A stretch of 64,000 nt of DNA from CALDUY01 sp046350255 (lineage in GTDB: Bacteria; Planctomycetota; Planctomycetia; Gemmatales; Gemmataceae). The stretch lies in contig JAXMAV010000012.1 of the NCBI GenBank assembly GCA_046350255.1, forward strand, positions 248,001 to 312,000, given 5' to 3'. Under the pieces are notes generated by a model. That model was not told the DNA's origin. It saw only the letters and a list, made by a program, of their open reading frames with translations, and did no database searches. Of this stretch, positions 10,014-19,438 are shown piece after piece (position 1 is the first letter of the stretch; every line of letters starts with the position of its first letter). The position numbers were made by a program, and so were the translations under genes.

Positions 10014-11255
10014 TTACTTGCTCAACCCTTCCAGCAGCTTGATCAGCGGCAGGAACAGTGCGATGACGATCGAGCCAATCACCAACCCCAGGAACACGAT
10101 CATAAGCGGTTCCAGCAAGCTGATGAGGCTTTCCACCATCACGTTGACTTCCTCGTCGTACACGTCGGCCACCTTGTACAACATGGTGTCCAGGTCGCCG
10201 GTTTCCTCACCGACGTCCACCATGTTCACCACCATGTCGTCCACCAGCCGACTCTCGCGCAGCGGCTGGGCGATGGTGTCACCTTCGCGGATCGACTCGT
10301 ACACACGCTGATACATGCGCTCGAAGACCGCGTTGGTACTCGTTTCGCGAACAATGGCCAGCGCTTCGAGAATCGGCACACCGGACGACACCAGGGTCCC
10401 CAGCGTGCGCGTGGTGCGAGCTACCACGGTCTTCTCGATCAGTGGCCCGATGACGGGTATCCACAGGTAGACTCGATCCACGGCATAGTTGCCGGTCTTC
10501 GACAGACGACACAGTTTAATGAGTAACCAGAAACTCAACGGGAACAGAGGCAGGATGTACCAGTAGTCCACAAACCACCGCGAGGTGGCCATGAGGATCT
10601 TGGTCATGTCCGGCAGCTGCATGTTGAAGTCTTTGAAGATCTTTTCGAACTTCGGAATGATGTAGATCATAATGAACGTCAGGATGGCCACCGCGACGAG
10701 GATAACCACGCACGGATAGACCATGGCACCGGTGATCCGGCGCTTCAGCGACTGGGCCTTCTCCTTGAAGTCGGCCAACCGCTTCAGGATGATTTCCAGC
10801 GCACCGCCGGCCTCGCCGGCCTTCACCATGTTCACGTACAGCCGATCGAAGCACTTCGGATGCTTGCCGAACGCCTCGGACAGCGTGCTGCCCGACTCGA
10901 CGTCATCGACTACGTCGATGAGCGCGTTCTTCAGCGATCCGGGCTTCATCTGGCCTTCCAGAATGCGCAACGACCGAAGCACGGGCAGACCGGCGTCCTG
11001 CAACGTCGAGAACTGACGGGTGAAGGTACACAGCGCCTTGGCGCTGACGCCACCGATCGTGAAGACCTGGCCCTTCTTCCGCTTGCCCTGCTTGCCCTTC
11101 TTCTTGCCCTTGCCAGACTGCACCTCCGTGATCTTGGTCACGAAGTAGCCCATCTGGCGGATCTTTTGTTGGGCTTCTTCCTCGTTCGTCGCGTCGATGG
11201 AGTCCTTGACCTCTCCACCGCTGGTGTCCATCGCCTCGTACTTGAACGTCGGCAT
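10014..11255 (-). CDS. gspF: GspF/PilC-type inner-membrane platform protein
   Basis: This 413-residue protein has two T2SSF domains. It is the cytoplasmic-membrane platform that couples the GspE-type ATPase to pseudopilin assembly. The N-terminus MPTFKYEAMDTSGGEV matches the family, followed by a very basic linker (KGKKKGKQGKRKKG, about residues 49-62). Three strongly hydrophobic segments are visible: around 170-195 (VVILVAVAILTFIMIYI), 225-245 and the C-terminal 380-405. The repeat signatures are FTRQFSTLQDAGLPVLRSL and TRTLGTLVSSGVPILEAL. The start at 11255 is chosen for its GGGGAGAG ribosome site; the frame opens 7 codons earlier. Confidence 0.93.
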   Translation of the reverse strand: MPTFKYEAMDTSGGEVKDSIDATNEEEAQQKIRQMGYFVTKITEVQSGKGKKKGKQGKRKKGQVFTIGGVSAKALCTFTRQFSTLQDAGLPVLRSLRILEGQMKPGSLKNALIDVVDDVESGSTLSEAFGKHPKCFDRLYVNMVKAGEAGGALEIILKRLADFKEKAQSLKRRITGAMVYPCVVILVAVAILTFIMIYIIPKFEKIFKDFNMQLPDMTKILMATSRWFVDYWYILPLFPLSFWLLIKLCRLSKTGNYAVDRVYLWIPVIGPLIEKTVVARTTRTLGTLVSSGVPILEALAIVRETSTNAVFERMYQRVYESIREGDTIAQPLRESRLVDDMVVNMVDVGEETGDLDTMLYKVADVYDEEVNVMVESLISLLEPLMIVFLGLVIGSIVIALFLPLIKLLEGLSK

Positions 11256-11303
11256 AATCAGCTCTCCCCGAAGCAACCCGCCTCAGTCGTCGGTAGATCC
11301 CCG

Positions 11304-13325
11304 TTACTTGTCGTCCACCACGGTTTCGCGCACAACTTCCTCGATGGTCGTCGATCCATCAAAGATGGCCCGCAACCCCGAATCGCGCAGCGTCACCATA
11401 CCCGACTTCCGGCATGCGGCCGTTAGCTCATCCACAGAAACGCCCTGCGAAATCAGATCGCGAATGTCGTCGTTCACCACCAATAACTCGTACAACCCCA
11501 TGCGACCCTTGTGCCCGGTATTGTTGCACCGGTCGCAACCCCGACCGTAGTAAAACTTCTTGCCGCGCACGTCCGCCGGAGTCAGGTTCAGCTCCATGAG
11601 CATGTCCGGACTCGGCTCGAACTCCGTCCGGCAATCCACGCAGATGCGCCGTACCAACCGCTGCGCCAGCACCGCCTCGACCGTGGCCGTGATGAGGAAC
11701 GGTTCCAGGCCCATGTCGCGCAGTCGGGTGATCGTGCTGGGGGCATCGTTGGTGTGCAGCGTGCTGAACACGATGTGCCCCGTCAACGCCGCCTGAACGG
11801 CGATCTGTGCTGTTTCCAGATCGCGAATTTCGCCGACCAGGATCTTGTCGGGATCCTGCCGCAGAATGGCTCGCAATGCCGAAGCGAACGTCAGGCCAAT
11901 CTCGTGATTGATCGGACACTGCACGATGCCGTCGATGTCGTACTCGACCGGATCCTCGGTGGTGATGATCTTGTCGGTGATGACGTTCAGTTCGTTCAGC
12001 GCCGAGTACAGTGTGGTGGTCTTTCCGGCACCCGTCGGCCCCGTCACCAGGACAATGCCGTTCGGCTTGGCAATCAGGCCGCGAAACTCTTCTAGCATCC
12101 GCGGGTCCATGCCGATCTTGTTCAGATCCAGCGAGACCACCGTGCGATCAAGCACTCGAACGACCACGCTCTCGCCGAACATGGTCGGCAGCACGCTGAC
12201 GCGCAGATCGACCTGGTTACCACCGACGTTCAACTCGATACGGCCGTCCTGGGGCATACGCCGCTCAGCGATGTCAAGGTTCGCCATGACCTTGATACGG
12301 CTGCTGATGGCCGTCGCGAGATGGCGTGGCGGCGGCACCATCTCGTAGAGCACGCCGTCGGCTCGCATTCGGATCTTGTATTCGTCCTCGAACGGCTCGA
12401 AGTGGATGTCCGATGCCTTGTCGCGGATACCCAGCAGGAACACCATGTTGATCAGCTTGCGGACCGGGGCCGCCTCGGCCATTTCGACCATCGACTCGAG
12501 GTCGATCGATGTTTCCGCCTTCCGGCCACCCAGGGTCGGGTTGTTCTCGATCTCCTGGATCAGGTCGATGATGCTCTCTTCCTTGCCCTGGTAGATCTTG
12601 GCCAAAAGCTCGTTGATGGCGTTGGCAGAAGCCAATTGGGCGACAACCTCATTGATGTTGAGCAGGTTGCGCAGATCGTCCAGGGCGGGCAGGTTGGCCG
12701 GGTCCCCGATCGCCACTGTCAGGACCTTGTCCTTGAAGCTGATCGGCAGCACCTTGTAGACGCTGGCCATGGTTTCCGGAACCAGCTGCAGTGCCTCCGC
12801 CGTCGGCTTCACCTCGGACAGGTTCATCACCTTGAGGTTGTTCTGCTCAGCCAGCGCCTGAATCAGCTGATCCTCGTTGATCAGACCCCGAGCGACGGCC
12901 ACTTGCCCCGTCAGCTGCCCGGTGCTCTTGGCTTCCTCGAGAATCTCCCACAACTGATCCTCATCGATGAAGCCCAGATCGATCAGCACCTGGCCGATCT
13001 TGCGCCGTCCTCCCCCGCCTGTATCTTTTGCCTTGGCCACCGGCTTCTTGACCGGTGCCTTCCCCGGTGGAAGCCCCTTGGCTTGCGGCGGCGCCCCCTG
13101 GCCAGGCTTGGCCGGCACCGCGCCGGGCTTGGCTGGCACTGCCCCGGGCTTGGCGGGAACCGCGCCTGGCTTGGCCCCCGGCGTACCCGGCGCCGCGGGA
13201 CGGGCCTGCTGCGGTACTCCGGGCTTGGGTGGGACCCCAGCAGGACGGGGCGCTCCAGGCTGGGCCGGGCGGGGTGGCACACCCTGAGGAGGAGTCGGTT
13301 TTTTAGGATCGTTGGGAGTCGCCAT
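11304..13325 (-). CDS. gspE: GspE/PilB-type assembly ATPase with Pro/Ala-rich N-terminal extension
   Basis: This 673-residue secretion ATPase powers pseudopilin extension on the cytoplasmic side of GspF. Residues 1-105 are a low-complexity Pro/Ala/Lys region with a 7-residue motif (PGAVPAK) repeated three times at 54-74. An MshEN/GspE N-domain follows (about 108-240), then the ATPase core. Walker A GPTGAGKT is at 429-436 and Walker B ILVGEIRD at 495-502. The Asp box and His box (STLHTNDAPS) are intact. A tetracysteine zinc site is present at C562/C565 and C597/C600. The family call is certain; T2SS versus T4P assignment is not. Confidence 0.95.
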   Translation of the reverse strand: MATPNDPKKPTPPQGVPPRPAQPGAPRPAGVPPKPGVPQQARPAAPGTPGAKPGAVPAKPGAVPAKPGAVPAKPGQGAPPQAKGLPPGKAPVKKPVAKAKDTGGGGRRKIGQVLIDLGFIDEDQLWEILEEAKSTGQLTGQVAVARGLINEDQLIQALAEQNNLKVMNLSEVKPTAEALQLVPETMASVYKVLPISFKDKVLTVAIGDPANLPALDDLRNLLNINEVVAQLASANAINELLAKIYQGKEESIIDLIQEIENNPTLGGRKAETSIDLESMVEMAEAAPVRKLINMVFLLGIRDKASDIHFEPFEDEYKIRMRADGVLYEMVPPPRHLATAISSRIKVMANLDIAERRMPQDGRIELNVGGNQVDLRVSVLPTMFGESVVVRVLDRTVVSLDLNKIGMDPRMLEEFRGLIAKPNGIVLVTGPTGAGKTTTLYSALNELNVITDKIITTEDPVEYDIDGIVQCPINHEIGLTFASALRAILRQDPDKILVGEIRDLETAQIAVQAALTGHIVFSTLHTNDAPSTITRLRDMGLEPFLITATVEAVLAQRLVRRICVDCRTEFEPSPDMLMELNLTPADVRGKKFYYGRGCDRCNNTGHKGRMGLYELLVVNDDIRDLISQGVSVDELTAACRKSGMVTLRDSGLRAIFDGSTTIEEVVRETVVDDK
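13101..13172 (-). repeat. In-frame 21-bp repeat encoding PGAVPAK in gspE
   Basis: Three near-identical copies of a 21-bp unit encode PGAVPAK at residues 54-74, with partial flanking copies (AKPG, PAKPG). The copies differ at synonymous positions, so this is not a recent slippage product. Confidence 0.8.
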
Positions 13326-13383
13326 GCTATGCCCTGCTACTGGAGGTACTGGGATCGCGTCTATCTGGATTTCGCCTCACCAA

Positions 13384-14568
13384 CTAGCGACGGATGCCGG
13401 TCTTCCGGCGGGGACGATCATCGTCGTCGTCATCGTCGTAGTCGTCGTCGAAATCCTCCTCCTCGAAATCCTCGTCCTCCTCGTCCAGTTGTCCTTTCTC
13501 GTAGGCCGCCATCTTCGCCGCCAGCTCGGCAGGCTTGTTAGCCCGCATGAGCGCCTCTTCCTTGTCCACCAGCTGTTCCTTCCACAGACGGAACAGACTT
13601 TCATCGAGCAGAAACATGCCGTGCTTACGCCCGGTCTGGATGCTTGAGTCGATACGGTAGGTCTTGTTTTCGCGGATGAGGTTCTGGATGGCGGGCGTCA
13701 TCACCATCATTTCGTAGGCCGCGATGACCCCTTCCGGCTTCTTGGGCAGCAGCGTCTGCGACAACACCCCGATGAGAGCCGTAGAAAGCTGCGTGCGAAT
13801 CTGGTCCTGCTGCTCCTTGGGGAACACGTCGATGATTCGGTTAACCGTGCTGGCTGCCCCATTGGTGTGGAGTGTGCCGAACACGACGTGGCCGGTTTCG
13901 GCCGCCTCGATGGCTGCGTGGATGGTTTCAAGGTCTCGCATTTCGCCGACCAGAATGCAGTCGGGGTCCATACGTAGAGCACGTCGGATGCCCTCCTTGA
14001 AGGAGGGGCAGTCCACGCCGATCTCGCGCTGGTTGAAGGTGCTCTTGTTGTGCTTGTGGAAATACTCAATCGGATCTTCGAGCGTGATGACGTGCTTGTC
14101 GTAGTTGTTGTTGATGAAGTTGAGCATACTCGCCAGGCTGGTAGTCTTGCCCGATCCGGTCGGACCAGTCACCAAAAGCAGCCCGCGCGGTCTGGTGATC
14201 AACCGCTTGATGGCCTCGGGCATGCCGATCTGCTCAAACGAGAGGAAGGTGCTGGGAATACGCCGGAGCACCATGCCGATGCTGCCACGTTGCTTGAACA
14301 CCGCGACACGGAAGCGTACGCCGTCGGTGTATTCGATGGCGAAATCGGCTCCTCCCACCTCCTGCAGCTCCTGCTGGCAGCGATCTGGCGTGATGCTCTT
14401 CATCAGCGCTGTCGTGTCATCCTGCTCGAGGACCTTGGTGTCCAGTTTCCGCATGCGCCCATGGTGGCGCACCACGGGTGGCTGACCCACCGTGATGTGC
14501 AGATCACTCGCCTTGAGCTGAATGATCGTGCTCAACAGCTTTTCCATCTGGGGAGTATTGGCAGCCAC
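13384..14568 (-). CDS. pilT: PilT-type retraction ATPase with acidic C-terminal tail
   Basis: This 394-residue hexameric ATPase would drive pilus retraction. The N-terminal PAS-like domain starts MEKLLSTIIQLKASDLHITVG. Walker A GPTGSGKT is at 135-142 and Walker B ILVGEMRD at 205-212. The His box GTLHTNGAAST and the PilT-specific AIxNLIRE motif (AIQNLIRE, 293-300) are present. Residues 362-384 are a run of Asp/Glu, ending with a short basic RPRRK stretch; normal PilT stops soon after the AIRNLIRE helix. A GTG start at 14568 has a GAGGAGG ribosome site; an ATG eight codons on (at the MEKLL segment) is an alternative. It lies between the two GspE-like genes. Confidence 0.94.
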   Translation of the reverse strand: MAANTPQMEKLLSTIIQLKASDLHITVGQPPVVRHHGRMRKLDTKVLEQDDTTALMKSITPDRCQQELQEVGGADFAIEYTDGVRFRVAVFKQRGSIGMVLRRIPSTFLSFEQIGMPEAIKRLITRPRGLLLVTGPTGSGKTTSLASMLNFINNNYDKHVITLEDPIEYFHKHNKSTFNQREIGVDCPSFKEGIRRALRMDPDCILVGEMRDLETIHAAIEAAETGHVVFGTLHTNGAASTVNRIIDVFPKEQQDQIRTQLSTALIGVLSQTLLPKKPEGVIAAYEMMVMTPAIQNLIRENKTYRIDSSIQTGRKHGMFLLDESLFRLWKEQLVDKEEALMRANKPAELAAKMAAYEKGQLDEEDEDFEEEDFDDDYDDDDDDDRPRRKTGIRR

Positions 14569-14987
14569 GGAGCCTCCTCATCATCGAATGAAACAGTCCG
14601 GCACGGCCTCCCAAGGGGAAGCCGCTTCCAGAGTACCTGCGATCCTAGAACGACAGGCGATGCTCCTGGCCCAGACCAGGAAGTGACCGGACCGTTGGTC
14701 GATGCGAGAGTACGACGTGATTCGCGTCCTCACTCGCATTATCTCCTCCGGTTGACCTCGATCAATTCGCCACCTGCGAAAACCTGCGAAATCTTGCCCC
14801 AGGTCCCACGAACAACCGAAAGGGATCATCTTTACCTTCCCTTCCAGGTGATGAATCGGCCTGTGTGCAGGCGCGTTGGTCACATTTCCGCACAGCGCGC
14901 CCTGGAAAGTTGTCACAGAAACCAGGTGTCCTGTCCACTTTCTTGTCTTTTTCTCCACCAATCTACTCATGATAGCAAGATTGCCCC
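14569..14987. other. 419-bp gene-poor gap upstream of pilT
   Basis: No convincing gene was found. On the minus strand TTGATC (14760-14765) and GATAAT (14738-14743) stand 16 bp apart and could be a sigma-70 promoter for pilT. The same place has GGAGGAG before an ATG at 14739 that opens a 52-codon Arg-rich frame ending at 14581. I cannot tell which reading, if either, is used. Confidence 0.35.
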
Positions 14988-16694
14988 TTACTCACCGGAG
15001 TGATGGCAGGTGCTTAGCACTTCCTCCAGCGTGGTGATCCCACGAAGTGCCTTGCCGACACCATCTTCCAGAAGTGTACGCATGCCCATCAGTCGAGATT
15101 GCCGACGGATGCTCTGGGTTGGTTCGCGCTTGAAGGTCATCTCGCGCATCGCGCTGGTCATCTTCAGCATCTCATAGATGCCCAGTCGGCCCCGGTAGCC
15201 AGTATGGTTGCAGTGATTACAGCCCACCCCGCGCATGAAGGTTGCCGTCTTCAATCGGTCGGGCGAGATGCCAGCCGCCTTGATCTCGTTGGCGGGAGGC
15301 TGGTCCGGCGCCTTGCATTTTGGACATACCACTCGCACCAGTCGCTGGGCCATGATGGCGATGACCGACGATGCCACCAGGAACGGCTGAACACCGATGT
15401 CCACCAGTCGAGTAATGGCTGAGGGGGCGTCGTTGGTGTGCAGGGTGCTGAACACCAGGTGGCCTGTCAGCGACGCCTGGATGGCGATTTCGGCTGTCTC
15501 GTGATCGCGGATTTCGCCGACGAGGATGATGTTGGGTGCCTGGCGAAGCATGGCTCGAATGATTCGGGCGAAGTCAAGCCCGATGCCGTGCTTCACCTCT
15601 ACCTGGTTGATACCGGGCAGGTAATACTCCACGGGATCTTCGGCCGTGATGATCTTTCGGTCCGGCCGATTCAGTTCGTTAAGCGCTGCATAGAGCGTCG
15701 TCGTCTTACCCGAACCCGTCGGACCGGTGACCAGGAAGATGCCGTTGGGCCGTTTGATGATCTGCTGGAAACGACCATAGTCGTCCTCGCCGAACCCCAG
15801 ATCCTTGATCGAGATCTGAATGTTGCCGCGGTCGAGGATACGCATCACGCACGACTGGCCGTTGGTCGTCGGCAACATACTGACGCGTAGGTCGTAGTGC
15901 TTTCCGGCCAGGTTCATCTTGATCCGACCGTCTTGCGGACGTCGCTTCTCGGCGATGTCGATGGACGACATGATCTTGATACGGCTGAGAATGGGCGCCA
16001 GCAGTCGCCTTGGTGGGCTATCGCGCTCGACGAGAACGCCGTCAATGCGATAGCGGATGCGAATGCGGTCAGCAAACGGTTCGATGTGAATGTCGCTGGC
16101 CCGGAGGCTGACCGCTTCCTGAATCACCAGGTTGACCAGCTTGACGACCGGTGCCTCGCTGCCATCGTCCGCCCCACCCGAGGCCGTTGCTTCGGTTTCG
16201 GTAAAATCGATGGCAGTGTCGGTGAACTCGGCCAGCATCGAGTCCACCGATTCCGTTTCGGACTGGCCGTAGTGTCGGTTAATGGCCTCCACAATCTGCT
16301 CGCGCGGTGCAAGGACGGGTGTGATCTGCTTGTTCAGGATGAACTGCAGCTTTTCCATCTTCGCGACATCGGTCGGGTCGTCGAGGATGACCTTGATGAC
16401 CGGCCCCTCGATGGCCAGCGGCAGCACCACGTTTTCGCGGGCAACCGATTCAGGCACCTGTTCGACCACGGCCGGGGGAATTGTAATGTCGGTCAGATCG
16501 ATGAACTGGATGCCGTTGAACTCGGCAACCGCCCCCATGACCTGTTCTGTCGAGGCATAGCCCAGCTTGACCAGGGCATCAGCCAGCTTGGCACCCGTCT
16601 GCGAGGCTACCCCCCGGGCTTCCTCGAGCTGATCGGCGCTGAGAATCTGTTTTTTGACAAGGAGGTCCGTGAAGTCACCGCGCGACTTGGCCAT
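14988..16694 (-). CDS. Second GspE/PilB-type assembly ATPase
   Basis: This 568-residue protein is a paralogue of the ATPase at 11304. It has an N-terminal MshEN-like domain (about 5-145), a Thr/Glu-rich linker (150-180) and a full ATPase core. Walker A GPTGSGKT is at 324-331, Walker B ILVGEIRD at 390-397, and a His box STLHTNDAPS follows. Zinc cysteines are CPKC (457-460) and CNHC (492-495). It lacks the Pro/Ala extension. The ATG at 16694 is preferred over the ORF limit at 16877 because MAKSRGDFTDLLVKK starts the folded domain and an AGGTG ribosome site precedes it. Two extension ATPases plus PilT suggest two assembly modes or one ATPase per fibre type. Confidence 0.93.
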   Translation of the reverse strand: MAKSRGDFTDLLVKKQILSADQLEEARGVASQTGAKLADALVKLGYASTEQVMGAVAEFNGIQFIDLTDITIPPAVVEQVPESVARENVVLPLAIEGPVIKVILDDPTDVAKMEKLQFILNKQITPVLAPREQIVEAINRHYGQSETESVDSMLAEFTDTAIDFTETEATASGGADDGSEAPVVKLVNLVIQEAVSLRASDIHIEPFADRIRIRYRIDGVLVERDSPPRRLLAPILSRIKIMSSIDIAEKRRPQDGRIKMNLAGKHYDLRVSMLPTTNGQSCVMRILDRGNIQISIKDLGFGEDDYGRFQQIIKRPNGIFLVTGPTGSGKTTTLYAALNELNRPDRKIITAEDPVEYYLPGINQVEVKHGIGLDFARIIRAMLRQAPNIILVGEIRDHETAEIAIQASLTGHLVFSTLHTNDAPSAITRLVDIGVQPFLVASSVIAIMAQRLVRVVCPKCKAPDQPPANEIKAAGISPDRLKTATFMRGVGCNHCNHTGYRGRLGIYEMLKMTSAMREMTFKREPTQSIRRQSRLMGMRTLLEDGVGKALRGITTLEEVLSTCHHSGE

Positions 16695-16932
16695 GTTGTG
16701 CACCTGGGAAAGGGACCGAGAGGGCGGGCGGATCGAATGAGCATTGGTCGGAGAGAGGCTCGACGATAGGGTAGGCGAAGGAGCATCTCGATTGGAACGA
16801 ACCAGTGCCCGGAACATCTGATCGGATATAGACTTCAAGATACGAGCGCTCATCGCGAGAATCAAGGAAAAAGCCACCCGGGCCAGCCGTTGCGCTGGTC
16901 CCGGGATCGCTTCATCGTCGCCACGAACCTCA

Positions 16933-18051
16933 TCACTCCGGCATTTTTCCGTGCCGTAACACCAGGTCGAAGAAATCGCACAGAAGGGCGTTCGATTCTG
17001 GTGTTGGGGAGTGCGTCTTGCGGTTGGTCATGCCCACCCTGCCCCGGTAGCCCAGCAGGGTGTTCACCGCGATGGAGTGATTGAGCGCCTTCCACCGTTC
17101 GGGCGGATCCTCCGACCCACCTGAAACCAGGAATGGCCGGGGTGCCATCAGCGCGTGGAGTTCGTGCAGGTCGAGTTCCTGCTCCACCATCGTTTTATAA
17201 GGCCCGGTGCGTGGATTCTCGGGAGTGATGACGCCGCGCTTGCGATCCTTGCCTGGCTCATAACCCAGGTACCACGGCTCCCAGTAGTTCACGCTGGGCC
17301 GTTTCTCGTCGAAGACGATGCCGGGATCGCACCAGCATGCGGCCGCGAAGCGCGGATACAGGCACGAGCCGAACATGGCCCACTTACCGCCGTACGAGTG
17401 TCCCACGATGCCGATCCGTCGAGCATCGACCTGCGGGAGGCTGGCCAGGATATGGAAGCAGTTGGCCGCCTCGTAGGCATGGTACGAGAGCGGTTGCGGA
17501 GCTACCTTCTCCTTGCTCGGGTAGTAGGAGAACGGATCGCTCCCCAGCGACAGCGTCACAAACCCTCGACGGGCTAGCTGAAGTGCGAAATCACGGTGTG
17601 GGGTTTTGCCCAGTCCGATGCCCGTCCTCGACTCGTAGAAGACCACCAGCACTGCCGGAAACGGACCCTTCCCCTGGGGCAGAAGAAGGTGGGCATCGTC
17701 GGTCTTCCGCCCTGGAGCCACTTCCAACCGAAGCTGCTTCTGGGTCAGCCCCTCGCGCTGTTCGGTCTTCAGTACCTCGATGGTCGGCTTCTCGATGACC
17801 GGAGGCCAGGCCCCCAACAGGCCGTTCCACCGTTGCAGAATCTCCTTGCGTCGCCGCTGCCAGTCCGCGGCGCTGGCCACAGGGCTACCGTCGTAGAACT
17901 TCAGCGGTGAACGGTACGTCCCGTAGTCACGAGCAAACTCTGCGGGCGGCCGAAAGTACGGACGCAGTCTCCGGGCCAGGTCCGCCGCATCGGTGTCTGC
18001 GGCCAGCACCAGCGAACCCACGCCCAGCCAGGCGCACAGTACCAGGCGCAT
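16933..18051 (-). CDS. Secreted alpha/beta hydrolase (dienelactone hydrolase/esterase-like)
   Basis: This 372-residue protein has a signal peptide (MRLVLCAWLGVGSLVLAADT). The alpha/beta hydrolase core shows an oxyanion region (AVLVVFYESR), the nucleophile elbow GHSYGG, and a late acid (SGGSEDPPERW) with a candidate His near the C-terminus (KTHSPTP). It resembles the large planctomycete family of exported esterase or acetyl-xylan-esterase-like proteins; the substrate is unknown. A GTG at 18057 is possible, but the ATG at 18051 has AAGGAG just upstream. That ribosome site overlaps the stop of the PQQ-propeller gene (18054-18056), so the two are translationally coupled. Confidence 0.82.
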   Translation of the reverse strand: MRLVLCAWLGVGSLVLAADTDAADLARRLRPYFRPPAEFARDYGTYRSPLKFYDGSPVASAADWQRRRKEILQRWNGLLGAWPPVIEKPTIEVLKTEQREGLTQKQLRLEVAPGRKTDDAHLLLPQGKGPFPAVLVVFYESRTGIGLGKTPHRDFALQLARRGFVTLSLGSDPFSYYPSKEKVAPQPLSYHAYEAANCFHILASLPQVDARRIGIVGHSYGGKWAMFGSCLYPRFAAACWCDPGIVFDEKRPSVNYWEPWYLGYEPGKDRKRGVITPENPRTGPYKTMVEQELDLHELHALMAPRPFLVSGGSEDPPERWKALNHSIAVNTLLGYRGRVGMTNRKTHSPTPESNALLCDFFDLVLRHGKMPE

Positions 18052-18053
18052 GG

Positions 18054-19298
18054 TCACTCCTTGCTGATGTCGTAGCAGAGAAGCACATCCCGGTCACGGA
18101 TGTACATTTTGCCCCCCGCTACTACCGGATGCGGCCAGCTGGGTCCGCGCACTGAGGCCAGCTTGAAGGAACCCTTCAGGCGATACTCCTTCGGCGTGGC
18201 TTCGATCAGGGCCATTACGCCGTTCTGGTAGCGGAAGTAGAGGTGCCCGTCGGCGAACACGATGGCGGCCGACCCAGTGCCGGGGCCGCGCCCGGGACGC
18301 CAGGCTTCCAGCCCGGTCATCAGGTCGATGCAGAGCGGGAAGCCCTCGTTGTGGCCATGCCCCAGGTAGACATGATCGCCAATCAGAATCATCCCGCCGT
18401 GATGGTTCTGTAGCTTGTTGGCCTCGAGGAAGTACATTTCCTCGACGTCCAGATCGTTCCCCTTCTTGACCACCTTGAGCAGGGCTGCTCCGGTGCCGTA
18501 TCCCGACGAGCAGAAGACGTAATCATCCTTCACGATTGGCGTGGGAATGTTGGCGGTGCTATTGGCAACGCGGTTATACGACCACAAAGGTTTGCCGTCC
18601 TCAGCCGAGACAGAGACAACTCCGCGCCCGGTCAGCTGGATGTACTGCTTCACGCCGCACGCCTTGCTGGCGACGATGGAAGAGTACCCCGCTCCTTCGC
18701 GGCCACGCTTTCCTTCTATGGCTACCTGGCTTTTCCACAGGGTCTTGCCCGTGGTTTTGTCCAGCGCGACAATGTCGGCCTCGCGCGCGCCTGGCGTACA
18801 CACCAGCCGGTCGCCATCGATCAGGATCGACTCACTGTAGCCCCAACCCGACATCATCTTTCCGCCGAAATCCTTGCTGAAGCTCTTGCTCCAAACCTTG
18901 TTCCCCGTCTCGGCCTCAACGCAAAGAAGGTCGCCATCTCGCCCCAGGGCATAGACATACTTGCCATCCACTGTGGGTGTGCTGTTCGGCTCGCCGCCCC
19001 CGACCTTCGTCGCCCACAGCTCCTTACCCGTCTTGCGCTGCAGAGCGATCAGCTCGGCTCCCTTGCCCCGATCGCCGAGGGTGTAGATGTGGTCATCGAC
19101 AATGGCCACGCTGGCGTAGCCCGACCCCAGGCTCTTGGCTGTCCATAGCAGTTTGGGTCCTTCCTTCGACCAGGAGTCGAGCAGACCCTTTTCCTTACTA
19201 ATGCCATCGCGGTTCGGGCCACGCCATTGGGGCCAGTCGGCCGCGCAGGCCTGGCTCAGTGTCCACGTCAACGCGAGAATCGGCAGGCAACATCTCAT
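18054..19298 (-). CDS. Exported PQQ-type beta-propeller protein
   Basis: This 414-residue protein has a signal peptide (MRCCLPILALTWTLSQACA). It then carries ADWPQWRGPNRDGIS, the usual opening of planctomycete outer membrane BamB-like/PQQ-repeat proteins. Repeats of the form IYTLG..GKGAELIALQRKTGKELW and LLCVEAETGNKVWSK run to the end and would fold as a seven- or eight-bladed propeller. No dehydrogenase catalytic residues are recognisable, so a binding or scaffold role in the periplasm is more likely than PQQ enzyme activity. It is the first gene of a two-gene operon with the hydrolase. Confidence 0.85.
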   Translation of the reverse strand: MRCCLPILALTWTLSQACAADWPQWRGPNRDGISKEKGLLDSWSKEGPKLLWTAKSLGSGYASVAIVDDHIYTLGDRGKGAELIALQRKTGKELWATKVGGGEPNSTPTVDGKYVYALGRDGDLLCVEAETGNKVWSKSFSKDFGGKMMSGWGYSESILIDGDRLVCTPGAREADIVALDKTTGKTLWKSQVAIEGKRGREGAGYSSIVASKACGVKQYIQLTGRGVVSVSAEDGKPLWSYNRVANSTANIPTPIVKDDYVFCSSGYGTGAALLKVVKKGNDLDVEEMYFLEANKLQNHHGGMILIGDHVYLGHGHNEGFPLCIDLMTGLEAWRPGRGPGTGSAAIVFADGHLYFRYQNGVMALIEATPKEYRLKGSFKLASVRGPSWPHPVVAGGKMYIRDRDVLLCYDISKE

Positions 19299-19438
19299 GG
19301 ATCGATCCTTCGGTGGGAATGTAAGGCAGATGGAGTGAGTCTGCCAACCCTCTCCTTAGAAGACAAGCAAAAACCGGGACAGGTGTGCTCGCCTCCCCAG
19401 CCGCGCTGGATTGCCCGACGCCGGTCTGGAAAAAACAA

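Noticed and set aside
14581..14970. 129-codon minus-strand frame, with an internal 52-codon frame behind GGAGGAG
   Set aside because: Composition is Arg/Ser-rich and shows no domain or signal. The ribosome-like site coincides with a possible promoter spacer. Left as part of the gap annotation.
18055..18057. GTG start of the hydrolase at 18057
   Set aside because: The ATG two codons downstream has a better spaced AAGGAG, so 18051 is used.
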